Assembly (NCBI RefSeq): GCF_024055895.1 | Contig: NZ_JAMXLE010000003.1 | Location: forward strand, 372,001-436,000 | Direction of reading: 5' to 3' | Length of the DNA stretch: 64,000 nucleotides | Source of the DNA: Rhizobium sp. L1K21 | GTDB taxonomy: Bacteria > Pseudomonadota > Alphaproteobacteria > Rhizobiales > Rhizobiaceae | In this document: positions 1 to 8,556 of the stretch, one piece after another | How positions within the stretch are numbered: position 1 is the first letter of the stretch | How the letters are laid out: every line of letters starts with the position of its first letter | Notes under the pieces: generated by a model | Database searches by the model: none | What the model saw: only the letters and a program-made list of their open reading frames with translations | What the model was told of the DNA's origin: nothing | Made by a program: the position numbers and the translations under genes

Positions 1-366
1 GCCCGCCTCCTTGACCATCGCGAGCAGAACCTCGTCATACCGGATGTCGCCCTCGATCATGTACTTGTAGCCGCTGCCATCCATGTTGCCGCGCACCCCG
101 ACAGGGAAGAGCGGTGCCAGGATCACGCAGTTGTTAAAACGGCCAAACCCAGAGAACGCGTCACGGTAGAGAGATTGCAGGCGCATCGTGCCATGCACCG
201 CGACGAGGAGATCCAATTCCCGCTCCGGCTCGTCCCAGGCGCTTTCGGGTATGTAAAGCGTGTAGCAGAAACGCGGATCCGCCTTGCAGGCGATGATTGT
301 CGTGTCCCCGGTCAGATAAAGCGACTTTAGTCTTTCCTCAGGACTATCCCCTACTCTTGGCAACAT
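1..366 (-). CDS. Alpha/beta hydrolase, partial (3' end beyond window)
   Basis: This is the N-terminal part of a minus-strand gene that leaves the window at base 1. The translation has a strand ending in VAVHGTMR, which fits the HG oxyanion-hole strand of alpha/beta hydrolases, followed by LAPLFPVG. The catalytic Ser, Asp and His lie outside the window, so the substrate cannot be judged. An ATG at 381 is also open, but the ATG at 366 has GGAG 9 nt upstream and is preferred. The gene is divergent from the GntR regulator and shares its promoter region, so it may be controlled by that regulator. The family call is tentative because only about 120 residues are seen. Confidence 0.6.
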   Translation of the reverse strand, partial: MLPRVGDSPEERLKSLYLTGDTTIIACKADPRFCYTLYIPESAWDEPERELDLLVAVHGTMRLQSLYRDAFSGFGRFNNCVILAPLFPVGVRGNMDGSGYKYMIEGDIRYDEVLLAMVKEAG

Positions 367-416
367 TCCACCGATCTCCATTCATTGATTTTGGGTGACT
401 ATAGGAGCAAGAAATG

Positions 417-453
417 TTGGCGTCAAAATGTTTTTACAAATTGGCGCCAATTT
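417..453. promoter_or_regulatory. Tandem operator-like palindromes, TTGGCGNCAA
   Basis: A perfect 16-bp palindrome AAATTGGCGCCAATTT lies at 438-453. A second copy of the core, TTGGCGTCAA, lies at 417-426 with one mismatch. The two centres are 24 bp apart. They sit between the divergent hydrolase and GntR genes. Inferred role: binding sites of the adjacent GntR protein for autoregulation and control of the divergent gene. Confidence 0.55.
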
Positions 454-482
454 CGTATACCATATTGTAAGATGCCCTCGAG

Positions 483-1181
483 ATGTGTAAATTGACGACA
501 AAACAGCCGGATACGACCTCAATGAACGAAGCACAGCTAGAGATCAGCACTGAAAAACAATCCCCTGACGAAATCTCGCAGCGGATCGTCACCGACATCA
601 ACAAGGGTGTCCTGAGCCCAGGGGAATGGCTCAAACAGATTGATTTGGAAAAGCGTTACGGCAGCACCCGGATCAAGGTCCGCAGTGCGCTGACCAACCT
701 GCATTCCAAGCGACTGGTCGAGCATATTCCCAATCGTGGATACCGTGTACCCCTGCCCGATCCTGTGCGGCTCCGTCAGGTTGGCGAAGTCAGGGCAATG
801 CTTGAATGCCAAGCCGCCGCCGATGTCATCAAATATGCCACCGAGGCAGATATCGCCGAGCTGCGCGGCTATGCCGAAGCATTCAAGCGGGCTGCATACC
901 ATGGTTCTTCATTTGAACAGATCGAGGCCAATCAGGCCTTTCACTTCAAGTTCTACAGTTTTTGCCGCAACGATGTGCTGCGAGAACTGATGCTGGATCT
1001 GCGCCAGCGCGGACCGGCCGCGCCCATTGGACAATGGCAGACGATGTTTCAGCTTCAACAGGCCACACAAGGCCATTTCGACCTCGTAGACGCCATAGAG
1101 AAGCGCGATCTCGGCCTGCTGCAGGCCACAGTCACCAACCACATCAGAGGAAGCGGCAACGGATCGGAAGCAAGCGAATGA
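483..1181 (+). CDS. GntR family transcriptional regulator (FCD-like)
   Basis: The predicted 232-residue protein has an N-terminal winged helix (about residues 30-85, with the wing motif NRGYRVP) and a helical ligand-binding domain starting at VRLRQVGEVRAMLE, typical of the FadR/VanR branch. The first ATG (483) has no clear ribosome binding site; an ATG at 522 would give a 219-residue protein and is an equally plausible start. The stop overlaps the start of the following esterase gene (ATGA), so the regulator and enzyme are translationally coupled. The palindromes at 417-453 are the likely binding sites. The ligand is unknown, probably a small acid or ester handled by the hydrolases next door. 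Confidence 0.85.
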   Translation: MCKLTTKQPDTTSMNEAQLEISTEKQSPDEISQRIVTDINKGVLSPGEWLKQIDLEKRYGSTRIKVRSALTNLHSKRLVEHIPNRGYRVPLPDPVRLRQVGEVRAMLECQAAADVIKYATEADIAELRGYAEAFKRAAYHGSSFEQIEANQAFHFKFYSFCRNDVLRELMLDLRQRGPAAPIGQWQTMFQLQQATQGHFDLVDAIEKRDLGLLQATVTNHIRGSGNGSEASE

Positions 1182-2140
1182 CAATGCATCCTGACCTGTC
1201 CCGACTGCTGGAACGTAATCGCGCTTCCGGCGGCCCGCCTCTGCAGGACATGGACCTGGCTGATGCGCGCCAAGCGATGCGCGACATGTTCCTGGCGAAT
1301 GGCTACCCCCTCCGCCATGCAGCCAGAGTCGAGCACATCTCTTCAGCCTCAACCGGCGCCCATTTCGACGCGACCATCTATCGTCCCGAACATGTCGAGG
1401 GGCCGCTGCCTGCAATCGTCTACTTCCATGGTGGTGGTTTCGTTTTGGGCGACGCTGAAACCTATGACGCCCATTCCCGTGCGCTGGCGCATCTACTGGA
1501 GGCGGCGGTTGTCTTCGTAGGCTACCGGCTAGCCCCGGAACACCCGTTCCCCGCAGCTATTGAGGACGCGCACGCTGTCATCGAGTGGCTCAGCCGTTCT
1601 GCCTGCGAACTGGGCATAGACCCGGCCCTCATCGCGTTGATGGGCGAAAGCGCTGGCGGCAATCTCGCAGTCAACGCCGCCCTCCATGCCGGGCGAACGG
1701 GTGTGCTAAAGCTGCGCGCGGCAACGTTGATCTACCCGGTCGCTGATGCCCGCCCCTTTGCCAGCGGCGGACAGACGGACCGCTATCCCTCCCTCTCGCG
1801 CTACGCCCAAGGCACCAATCTCGAGCATGCGGAAATGCAATGGTTCATGGTAAACTACCTGCCAAACAGCGCCGATGCCCAACGACCCGAGAACGTGCTG
1901 GAACTGCACCCGGATCTGGCCCTTATGCCACCCACCCGAATCATCACCGCTGAATGCGATCCGCTACGCGACATGGGTCTTCAATTCGCCAATACGTTGA
2001 TGGAGGCAGGCGTAACGACACGTGCAGAATGCCTTCCCGGAATGCTGCATAGTTTCATGTGCCACGGCGGAATATCAGGCCGAGCGCTGAGGCACTTCTT
2101 TCGCATTGTGGAAATGCTGGCTGGCGATCTCAACCGCTGA
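1178..2140 (+). CDS. Alpha/beta hydrolase, hormone-sensitive-lipase type esterase
   Basis: This 320-residue protein hydrolyses carboxylic esters if it acts like its family. It shows the HSL signature: oxyanion motif HGGG at 84-87, nucleophile elbow GESAGG with Ser158, acid Asp261 (AECDPLRD) and His291 (LHSF). All triad members are present, so the enzyme should be active. The open frame extends upstream to 962, but the ATG at 1178, overlapping the regulator's stop by 4 bp, is the natural start and gives the usual family length. No signal peptide is visible, so it is probably cytoplasmic. The esterase and the beta-lactamase-fold hydrolase downstream may process related esters or amides. Confidence 0.85.
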   Translation: MTMHPDLSRLLERNRASGGPPLQDMDLADARQAMRDMFLANGYPLRHAARVEHISSASTGAHFDATIYRPEHVEGPLPAIVYFHGGGFVLGDAETYDAHSRALAHLLEAAVVFVGYRLAPEHPFPAAIEDAHAVIEWLSRSACELGIDPALIALMGESAGGNLAVNAALHAGRTGVLKLRAATLIYPVADARPFASGGQTDRYPSLSRYAQGTNLEHAEMQWFMVNYLPNSADAQRPENVLELHPDLALMPPTRIITAECDPLRDMGLQFANTLMEAGVTTRAECLPGMLHSFMCHGGISGRALRHFFRIVEMLAGDLNR

Positions 2141-2192
2141 ACGCACCCCGCTTGTGCGGATTTCCTGAACAAAAAACCAAGAAGACAAAATC

Positions 2193-3434
2193 ATGACCCA
2201 GGACGCTACCACCGCCGAAGAGCTCGGGCTGATGCAAGGATTTCCGCCACCGCCAGACAAGCAGGTCACACTCCAAAACGGCTTCTGGACGCCACCATAT
2301 AACCGCTGGGCCTATCAGAATATGCGCCGTTTGATGCCAAGCGCGCCCATTCGATGCCCGGCCAGTCCAACGCCAATGAACGTCATGCCCGACCCGAGGA
2401 TCGAGGCGTTGGAGATTCACAGACCAGACGGTTCCCTCTCCGATTTTCAGAGTTTCCTTCGCGAGACGTACACCGACAGTCTGGTTGTCGTTTCTGGCGA
2501 TATGATTGTACATGAAAGCTATCTGAACGGGATGTCGGCCCAGACGCCGCACCAGATGATGTCATGCACCAAGTCACTTGCAGGCCTCTTTGCACTCATC
2601 GCCATCGAAGAGGGGCAGATGAGCCCAACAGATACGATAGGCTCACTTCTGCCGGACGTCACTTTCAGACCCGGTGTGGGCGAGGCCACGCTGGGGCAGC
2701 TTCTGGACATGACCAATTCGATCCGTTTCGATGAGGATTACGCAGACCCGGGGTCGCACATCCATGATTACGCGCGGATCGTTGGAATCGGGCTTGGCAA
2801 TGGTGACGCGCCGAAGGCGAAGACGATACAGGAATACCTGTGCACGCTTTCGACCGAAGAAGAGGCAAAGCATGGCCAGCGATTCCACTACCAGAGTCCG
2901 AAGACTGATTTGCTGAACTGGATCACGTCGCGCGTCACCGGCAAGAGCTATACCCAACTCGCCGAGGAACTGTTGTGGCAACCATTGGGCGCTGAAGGCG
3001 AGGCGTATGTCCTGCTTGATCCCGCCGGTACCGAAATTGCTGCCGGCGGGCTGAATGCGACGCCGCATGATCTGGCCCGCTTTGCCGCGATGATTGCCTC
3101 TCGGGGCGCATGGAAGGGACGGCAGGTGATACCCGCCAATGTGATTGATCTGATCTGCAAGGGTGGATCGCCCTCGGCATTCCTGTCCGGGCCGAACGCT
3201 TCGCCACCGATGAACGACGGTCACTGGAGCTACCGCGCGCAATGGTGGGTAAGGCGCACACCCGGTCATAAGGCGATAACCGCGCAGGGCATCTTCGGCC
3301 AATGGCTTTATTGCGACACGAACCGGCAGATCGCCATCGTCAAGCAGAGCTCCCCTCCCTTTGCGACAGGTGCCGATTTTGACGTTTACACGATAAACGC
3401 CTTCGATGAGATCATCCGCGCACTCGCTCCATAG
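2193..3434 (+). CDS. Serine hydrolase, beta-lactamase family (class C/esterase or NylB-like)
   Basis: This 413-residue protein has the penicillin-binding/class C fold signature. The SxxK motif is S124-C-T-K127, and the YxS motif (YQS) is near residue 235. The C-terminal part has G-x-x-G-Q in GIFGQW in place of the KTG triad. This pattern fits the esterase, D-aminopeptidase and 6-aminohexanoate-dimer hydrolase branch rather than true beta-lactamases. There is no obvious signal peptide, which also argues against periplasmic antibiotic resistance. The gene begins 52 nt after the esterase with a weak AGAAG site. The likely substrate is a small ester or amide. Confidence 0.8.
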   Translation: MTQDATTAEELGLMQGFPPPPDKQVTLQNGFWTPPYNRWAYQNMRRLMPSAPIRCPASPTPMNVMPDPRIEALEIHRPDGSLSDFQSFLRETYTDSLVVVSGDMIVHESYLNGMSAQTPHQMMSCTKSLAGLFALIAIEEGQMSPTDTIGSLLPDVTFRPGVGEATLGQLLDMTNSIRFDEDYADPGSHIHDYARIVGIGLGNGDAPKAKTIQEYLCTLSTEEEAKHGQRFHYQSPKTDLLNWITSRVTGKSYTQLAEELLWQPLGAEGEAYVLLDPAGTEIAAGGLNATPHDLARFAAMIASRGAWKGRQVIPANVIDLICKGGSPSAFLSGPNASPPMNDGHWSYRAQWWVRRTPGHKAITAQGIFGQWLYCDTNRQIAIVKQSSPPFATGADFDVYTINAFDEIIRALAP

Positions 3435-3587
3435 GATGGGGAGCGAGGGTGCAAATTGTGAGATGGCTTCAAAAAGAACGCCAGTGCGAACATCCATCGT
3501 CACACAATCGTTTCCGGCAAGCTTGCGAAAAGACGCTCTGGCGAACGGAATCCCGATGCAAGCGAAATAACAAAAGGAGAAAATGGA

Positions 3588-6389
3588 ATGCTGGAGCATT
3601 GGACGAGTGTCTTGCATCGACATTGGGGGATTGATGCGACTTTGCACCGGCTAAGCCAGGAAGACGACCTGAGCTTTCTGGCAGACACGGCGGATGGTCA
3701 AAATTACATCTTGAAAGTGATGCGCCCCGGCTGTGAAATCGCGTTGGTGGATATGCAGATCCGCGCCCTGCGCCACATCGCAAAGCAGGCTCCGCAACTC
3801 TCGACTCCAGAACCCCGCGCTACGCTCGATGGTCGTGAAGTGGTTCAGGTGCCTGACGAAAACGGAAAGAGCAGGCTGGTATGGGTGCAGGCCGTCGTCT
3901 CAGGACGGTGCTTTCATAAAGCGAGCCCCAAGTCACTTGAACGCATCGAAGATCTTGGACGCGTATTGGGGGCGACAGACAAGTCGCTGTCGGGGTTTAC
4001 AGATCCCAGATTGGGTGCCGATTTGAAAGGAAACCTGACACAGGCCGACTGGATTGCGGGCGAACTCGAAGCCAATACAAATCCTTCTCACAAAGCGCTG
4101 ATCGGCGATATCGCGTCACAGCTTCGCGCCGTTGCTGAGAACGTGAAATCCCTTGAGTCCCAGGCAATTTACCATTGTGCAAACGACTTCAACCTTCTGA
4201 CTTCGGGTTCATTGTTGCAGCCGGACAAGGTTTCGAGCCTCGTTTGCCTGGGCAATTTGGGTTTGTCGCCGCGGGTCTGCAGCCTGATTGCAGCGGCGGC
4301 CTGCATTGTTCTGGACCACCCCGCGCCCGAAGCAGCATTGGCCGCACTGGTTGCCGGTTATCACGCCGCCTACCCGCTAAAGACACAAGAATTGAACCTG
4401 GTCTGGCCTTTGCTGCAGGCGCATCTTGCGCTGAGCATCGTAACCGCCACGCCAAATTCGGCGGATAGTGACGACACCCCATCCGCAACGGCGTCAGCCT
4501 GGCATTTTTTGGAAGGCAACAATGTGCATGGAGGGCTGTTGGCCGCCCGCCTTCGCGCCATGTGCAATCTGCCTGTTGTGGAAGGCGCAGACCGGGTCAT
4601 GGCGTGGCTGGAAAGGGAGCGAGGCAATTTCTCTCCCCTCATGGGTGAGGATCTGGCAGAGGCGCCGATGGGGTCGCTCTCGGTTGAACGCTCCACCTGG
4701 CCCCAGAACCCCTTCCATCTGCCGCTCGAAGAAGCTGCAAGAATTGGCGAAGAATTTGAAGACAACGGCCGCATCTGGCTTGGACATTATTACGAGCCAC
4801 GGCTGATTTATGCGGAACCGGCATTTCGCAAAGGGCCGTGGAAGGCCAGCAACCGGCGCACAGTGCATTTGGCAATTGACGCCTTTGCCCCTGCCGGGAC
4901 CCCTATGTTTGCGCCCCTGCGCGGCGAAGTCTTTGTCGCGGAATATCGGAGCGGACATCTGGATTACGGCGGGGTCATCATCCTGCGTCATGAAACGCCT
5001 GAGGGCGATTCATTTTATACGCTCTATGGTCATCTGAGCCCTGAGTTCCTGGATCGGCTAAAACCCGGCGATATTGTTGAAAAAGGGGAGCAATTCTGCC
5101 TGCTGGGAGATCCCTCGCAGAACGGTGGATGGGCACCCCACGTCCATTTCCAATTGGCACTGACAACTGACGGAATTGAAGCCGATTGGCCGGGCGTTGG
5201 TGATCCCGACGAGATGTATCTGTGGAGTGCCATCTGCCCGAACCCGGCTGTTCTGTTGAACCTCCCGGATGAAAAAGTGCGCTACCGACCAACCGACAAG
5301 AGCCGGGTTCTGGCCGAGCGCGAAGCCCATTTCGGCGGCAGTCTACGCTCTGCAGAGACCGATCCGGTGATGTTGGTGAGAGGCTGGAGGCACCATGTAT
5401 TCGACGAGTGGGGCCGTCCCTATCTGGACGTCGGCGATAATGCACCCGTCATAGGCCACGCACATCCGCGCATCCAGGCGGCAGCGGCCGACCAATTGAA
5501 AAGGATAGACGCTACCAGCCGCTACGTGCATCCGGCGCAAACTGCCTTTGCGTCCAGGCTGCTTTCAAAACTGCCGGACAGGCTTGAGATCTGCTTTACG
5601 GTTGGTTCAGGCCCTGAGGCTCACCAACTCGCCCTGCTTCTAGCCCGGGCTCATACCGGCGCGACAGGGGTGATTACAGCGCTGCTCGATCCGGCAATCA
5701 AAACCCTGCAGGGCAAAGGTCATCGGCTCGCGAGCTTTGTTGCCGAAGCCTTCCCCTTGCCTGGAAGACACATGCCAGAGGTCTACGCGAAAGTCCGTGC
5801 CGCAGGTGGTCTTTATATCGCCGATGAAAGTCAAACCGGCCTTGGCCGTCTTGGGGATCATTATTTCGGCTTTGAGGATCAGGGCGTCATTCCAGACATC
5901 GTTCTGATGGACGACCTCTTGGGCAACGGCCACTCGATGGGTGTTGTGGTGACAACAAAAGAAATTGCCGCGAGCTTTGCCAAGGGTTCCGATTTCAGAT
6001 CTTGCTTGCAGGGTTCAACGTTGGAATACCGGACCTGCACGGAACTGTTGGATATCATCGACGATGAAGGCCTGCAGGAAAATGCCAGATTGATGGGAAG
6101 CCGATTGTCACAGGGGCTCAAGCAGATTGGCACTGAGTTCAACTGTGTCGGCCATATCAGTTGCAAAGGACTGCTGGCCAAAATCGAATTGATCAAAGGC
6201 GATGGTCGTGCCGCCACGGACATTTGCAGCTACATCTTAAGCCGTCTGCGGGATTATCGCGTCTTGATGGGACGCACAGGAGCAAAAAAGAATCTCCTTG
6301 CAATCCGCCCGCCGATGACAATCGAGGCAGACGATGTGGAGATGATTTTGCACTTACTACCGCTTGTGCTGCGTGAGATTGAACCCTGA
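3588..6389 (+). CDS. Kinase/M23 peptidase/class III aminotransferase fusion with degraded outer active sites
   Basis: The predicted protein is 933 residues, with AGGAG 8 nt before the ATG. It has three domains. Residues 1-320 resemble an APH/hydroxylysine-kinase-like phosphotransferase, 395-560 an M23 metallopeptidase, and 590-933 a class III PLP aminotransferase. The M23 ligands look intact (H427-x3-D431, LYGHLS with H482, H518-V-H520). The kinase keeps the N-lobe Lys43, but the catalytic loop reads H196-CANDF-N202 without the HxD aspartate, and the metal motif IDFGD has become VCLGN (219-223). The aminotransferase keeps Asp746 (IADESQTGLGR), but the PLP lysine is Asp776 (LMDDLLGNGH against the usual TMGKPIGNGH). 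The stretch between GSGPEA and the Asp is also about 56 residues shorter than in the intact homologue at 28784. Two of the three domains therefore look like pseudoenzymes. The long uninterrupted frame suggests the protein is still selected; its role is unknown. Confidence 0.85.
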   Translation: MLEHWTSVLHRHWGIDATLHRLSQEDDLSFLADTADGQNYILKVMRPGCEIALVDMQIRALRHIAKQAPQLSTPEPRATLDGREVVQVPDENGKSRLVWVQAVVSGRCFHKASPKSLERIEDLGRVLGATDKSLSGFTDPRLGADLKGNLTQADWIAGELEANTNPSHKALIGDIASQLRAVAENVKSLESQAIYHCANDFNLLTSGSLLQPDKVSSLVCLGNLGLSPRVCSLIAAAACIVLDHPAPEAALAALVAGYHAAYPLKTQELNLVWPLLQAHLALSIVTATPNSADSDDTPSATASAWHFLEGNNVHGGLLAARLRAMCNLPVVEGADRVMAWLERERGNFSPLMGEDLAEAPMGSLSVERSTWPQNPFHLPLEEAARIGEEFEDNGRIWLGHYYEPRLIYAEPAFRKGPWKASNRRTVHLAIDAFAPAGTPMFAPLRGEVFVAEYRSGHLDYGGVIILRHETPEGDSFYTLYGHLSPEFLDRLKPGDIVEKGEQFCLLGDPSQNGGWAPHVHFQLALTTDGIEADWPGVGDPDEMYLWSAICPNPAVLLNLPDEKVRYRPTDKSRVLAEREAHFGGSLRSAETDPVMLVRGWRHHVFDEWGRPYLDVGDNAPVIGHAHPRIQAAAADQLKRIDATSRYVHPAQTAFASRLLSKLPDRLEICFTVGSGPEAHQLALLLARAHTGATGVITALLDPAIKTLQGKGHRLASFVAEAFPLPGRHMPEVYAKVRAAGGLYIADESQTGLGRLGDHYFGFEDQGVIPDIVLMDDLLGNGHSMGVVVTTKEIAASFAKGSDFRSCLQGSTLEYRTCTELLDIIDDEGLQENARLMGSRLSQGLKQIGTEFNCVGHISCKGLLAKIELIKGDGRAATDICSYILSRLRDYRVLMGRTGAKKNLLAIRPPMTIEADDVEMILHLLPLVLREIEP

Positions 6390-6432
6390 AGACGATAGGC
6401 GGTTCGCAAAAAGCTGCTCAGTCCAAACCCCT

Positions 6433-6864
6433 CTAGCGCCGAAACCGCGTCGAGAGGATGACGGATGACTGGGTTCTTGCGACCCCATCCAGTTCCCCGA
6501 TAACGTCGATTATGCGGTCCAATTCGCTGACCGACTGGCCCGCGACCTCGACGATAAGGTCGAAGTTGCCACTGACCGAATGAACGGCCGAAACGCCCGC
6601 AATCGCCTGCAGGCCGTGGACAACCGCACCCAGGGCCTTCTCCTTCAGCACGATCATGACGTGGGCGCGCACCAAACTGTTTTGGAAATCATCAGACAGT
6701 CGGACCGAGTATCCCGCAATCACCCCTTCATCGCAGAGCCGGTCAATTCTTGTTTGAACGGTGGTGCGGGCCACACCGAGGCGTCGGGCGATCTCCGCCA
6801 CCGGCATCCGCGCATCTTCGGATAAAACCATCAGAAGCTCGCGATCTTTCGCTGTAACCGTCAT
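6433..6864 (-). CDS. Lrp/AsnC family transcriptional regulator
   Basis: The 143-residue product has an N-terminal helix-turn-helix (MPVAEIARRLGVARTTVQTR) and a C-terminal RAM/AsnC ligand domain (GVSAVHSVSGNFDLIVEV). A longer frame starts at 6924, but the ATG at 6864 is preceded by an AAAGAGAG purine stretch and gives the normal family length. It diverges from the saccharopine dehydrogenase-like gene at 6988, the usual arrangement for a regulator and its target. Lrp proteins sense amino acids, which suits an amino-acid oxidoreductase neighbour. It converges on the fusion gene with only 43 bp between them. Confidence 0.9.
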   Translation of the reverse strand: MTVTAKDRELLMVLSEDARMPVAEIARRLGVARTTVQTRIDRLCDEGVIAGYSVRLSDDFQNSLVRAHVMIVLKEKALGAVVHGLQAIAGVSAVHSVSGNFDLIVEVAGQSVSELDRIIDVIGELDGVARTQSSVILSTRFRR

Positions 6865-6987
6865 TTTGCTCTCTTTATACGTCGATCTGATTATTTTTTG
6901 TCTCCATTTATGAAGAAACGCCACTACGAATCAACACCTCATTTTGTGATCCTACGCCGAAATGCAAACCATCAGCAGGAGTAAGGT

Positions 6988-8055
6988 ATGAAGAAGATTG
7001 CGGTTTTAGGTCTTGGAAAAGTTGGCACGCTCGCAGCCGAACTGCTGAACGAGAGTGGTTTTGAAGTGATCGGCCTCGACAGTGCAAAACCCTCGGGCAG
7101 CCATGCTTTCACCGTGGAACAGGTCGATGTTTCGGATCACGATGCCCTCAGCCGTGAATTGAAGACCGTGGACAGCGTGCTGTCCTGCCTGCCGTATCAC
7201 CTCAATGTTGGCGTCGCGACAGTCGCCCATGCGGTCGGCATTCATTACTTCGATTTGACCGAGGATGTCCCCACAACCAAGGCTGTTATCGAGCTTTCAA
7301 AGACCTCCAAAGGGCTCATGGCACCGCAATGCGGCCTTGCCCCCGGCTTTGTCGGCATTGTCGGTGCCGACCTGATTTCACGGTTTGATGAATGCCGCTC
7401 CTGCAAAATGCGCGTTGGCGCGCTTCCCCAGCACCCTACCGGCCTGATGGGCTATTCGTTCAACTGGTCGCCGGCGGGTGTCGTCAACGAATATCTCAAC
7501 GACTGCGAAGTCCTGGAAGACGGCAAGATAAAGTGGGTCTCGCCCATGGAATGGGTTGAAAAACAGGTGATCGGCGGCACCGAGCTTGAGGCATTCACCA
7601 CGTCTGGCGGGCTGGGCACGATGTGCGAAACCTACAAGGACAAGGTCCCGAACATGGATTACAAAACCATGCGCTATCCGGGTCATGTCGAACTGATGAA
7701 TTTCTTTTTCCATGAACTTTTGATGCGCGAGGACCGCGCAAAGGCAGAAGAGATCCTCGTCAACGCAAAGCCGCCCGTTAGCGATGATGTCGTCTATGTT
7801 CATGTCTCGGCCGAGGGTAAAATCAACGGCAAACTGGCCCGGGAAGAATTCGTACGCGCCTATTATCCGCTTGAGCTTGCAGGACGCCCACGCCCCGCCA
7901 TCGCCTGGACAACAGCCAGTTCAGTTGTTGCGGTGATCGAAATGGTGCGGGATGGAAAGCTGCCCGACCGTGGATTTCTCAAGCAGGAGGACATTCCACT
8001 GGAAGCGCTTCTTTCCTCAACCACTGGCGCAGCCTTCAAGGGCGGATGCGTGTAG
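6988..8055 (+). CDS. Saccharopine dehydrogenase family oxidoreductase
   Basis: The 355-residue protein opens with a Rossmann motif, VLGLGKVG, and the acidic cap VIGLD, followed by DVSDHDAL and SCLPYHLN, all typical of the saccharopine/carboxynorspermidine dehydrogenase fold. The SD AGGAGTAAGG ends just before the ATG. The family makes or splits secondary amines between an amino acid and an oxo-acid using NAD(P). The exact substrate cannot be named. Its divergent Lrp regulator and the neighbouring hydroxylysine-kinase-like fusion raise the idea of lysine or 2-aminoadipate semialdehyde metabolism, but that is inference. Confidence 0.85.
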   Translation: MKKIAVLGLGKVGTLAAELLNESGFEVIGLDSAKPSGSHAFTVEQVDVSDHDALSRELKTVDSVLSCLPYHLNVGVATVAHAVGIHYFDLTEDVPTTKAVIELSKTSKGLMAPQCGLAPGFVGIVGADLISRFDECRSCKMRVGALPQHPTGLMGYSFNWSPAGVVNEYLNDCEVLEDGKIKWVSPMEWVEKQVIGGTELEAFTTSGGLGTMCETYKDKVPNMDYKTMRYPGHVELMNFFFHELLMREDRAKAEEILVNAKPPVSDDVVYVHVSAEGKINGKLAREEFVRAYYPLELAGRPRPAIAWTTASSVVAVIEMVRDGKLPDRGFLKQEDIPLEALLSSTTGAAFKGGCV

Positions 8056-8070
8056 GACAAAACAAACGCC

Positions 8071-8096
8071 CGGATGACCGCCCGATCGGTCATCCG
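8071..8096. terminator. Hairpin, probable transcription terminator
   Basis: CGGATGACCG and CGGTCATCCG form a perfect 10-bp stem with a CCCGAT loop, 15 nt after the stop of the saccharopine dehydrogenase-like gene. No run of T follows, so it may be a weak terminator or an RNA-stabilising stem. Confidence 0.5.
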
Positions 8097-8512
8097 ATTG
8101 CGAACATCAGCGGACGGCTGACCTGTTTTCTGAGCCAGTTCGCAAATGGCGTTGCCAGCGGCTTGGCTTGGCCTGCCGGGGTCACAATGCAATAATTGCG
8201 GACAAAAGAATCTGGTAGAACTGAAATCTGGCGCAAGGTACCAGACTGTATTTTTGGCTCGGTCTGGCCGCAGATGTGGCTATCGCTGGACGCAGTTATC
8301 CAGCGAGTGCTGCAAATCGTTGAAGGGCCGATTGGCCAACTGTTGGAAGTTGGCCTTTCCTCGAATGATCAACAGGCACACCCCGTTCACCCAACATCTG
8401 TTCAAGATCGTGGTCGCTGACGCCATAACCGCGATACGAGTGAACCGCTCATAAAATCACCTCGCTCTGAAAATGACCCCACTGAAGGCGTCAACAATAT
8501 CGCTTGACTAAC
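8097..8512. other. Intergenic stretch without a supported gene
   Basis: Short open frames exist on the plus strand (for example 8146-8454), but none has a ribosome binding site or recognisable motif. The 3' end holds the promoter of the next operon. I see nothing else that I can name here. Confidence 0.5.
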
Positions 8513-8531
8513 ATGTTACATGTAACATACA
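8504..8531 (+). promoter_or_regulatory. Promoter and perfect 16-bp operator of the second GntR operon
   Basis: ATGTTACATGTAACAT at 8513-8528 is a perfect palindrome. A -35-like TTGACT at 8504-8509 and a -10-like CATACA at 8526-8531 are 16 nt apart, so the palindrome fills the spacer of the likely promoter. Binding there would block RNA polymerase. The natural ligand protein is the GntR regulator that starts about 30 nt downstream. Confidence 0.6.
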
Positions 8532-8556
8532 AGGCCCCAACGGGATGAGGAGATTG

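Noticed and set aside
2643-3647. 334-codon minus-strand frame
   Set aside because: Shadow of the beta-lactamase-family gene on the other strand, with no motif or ribosome binding site.
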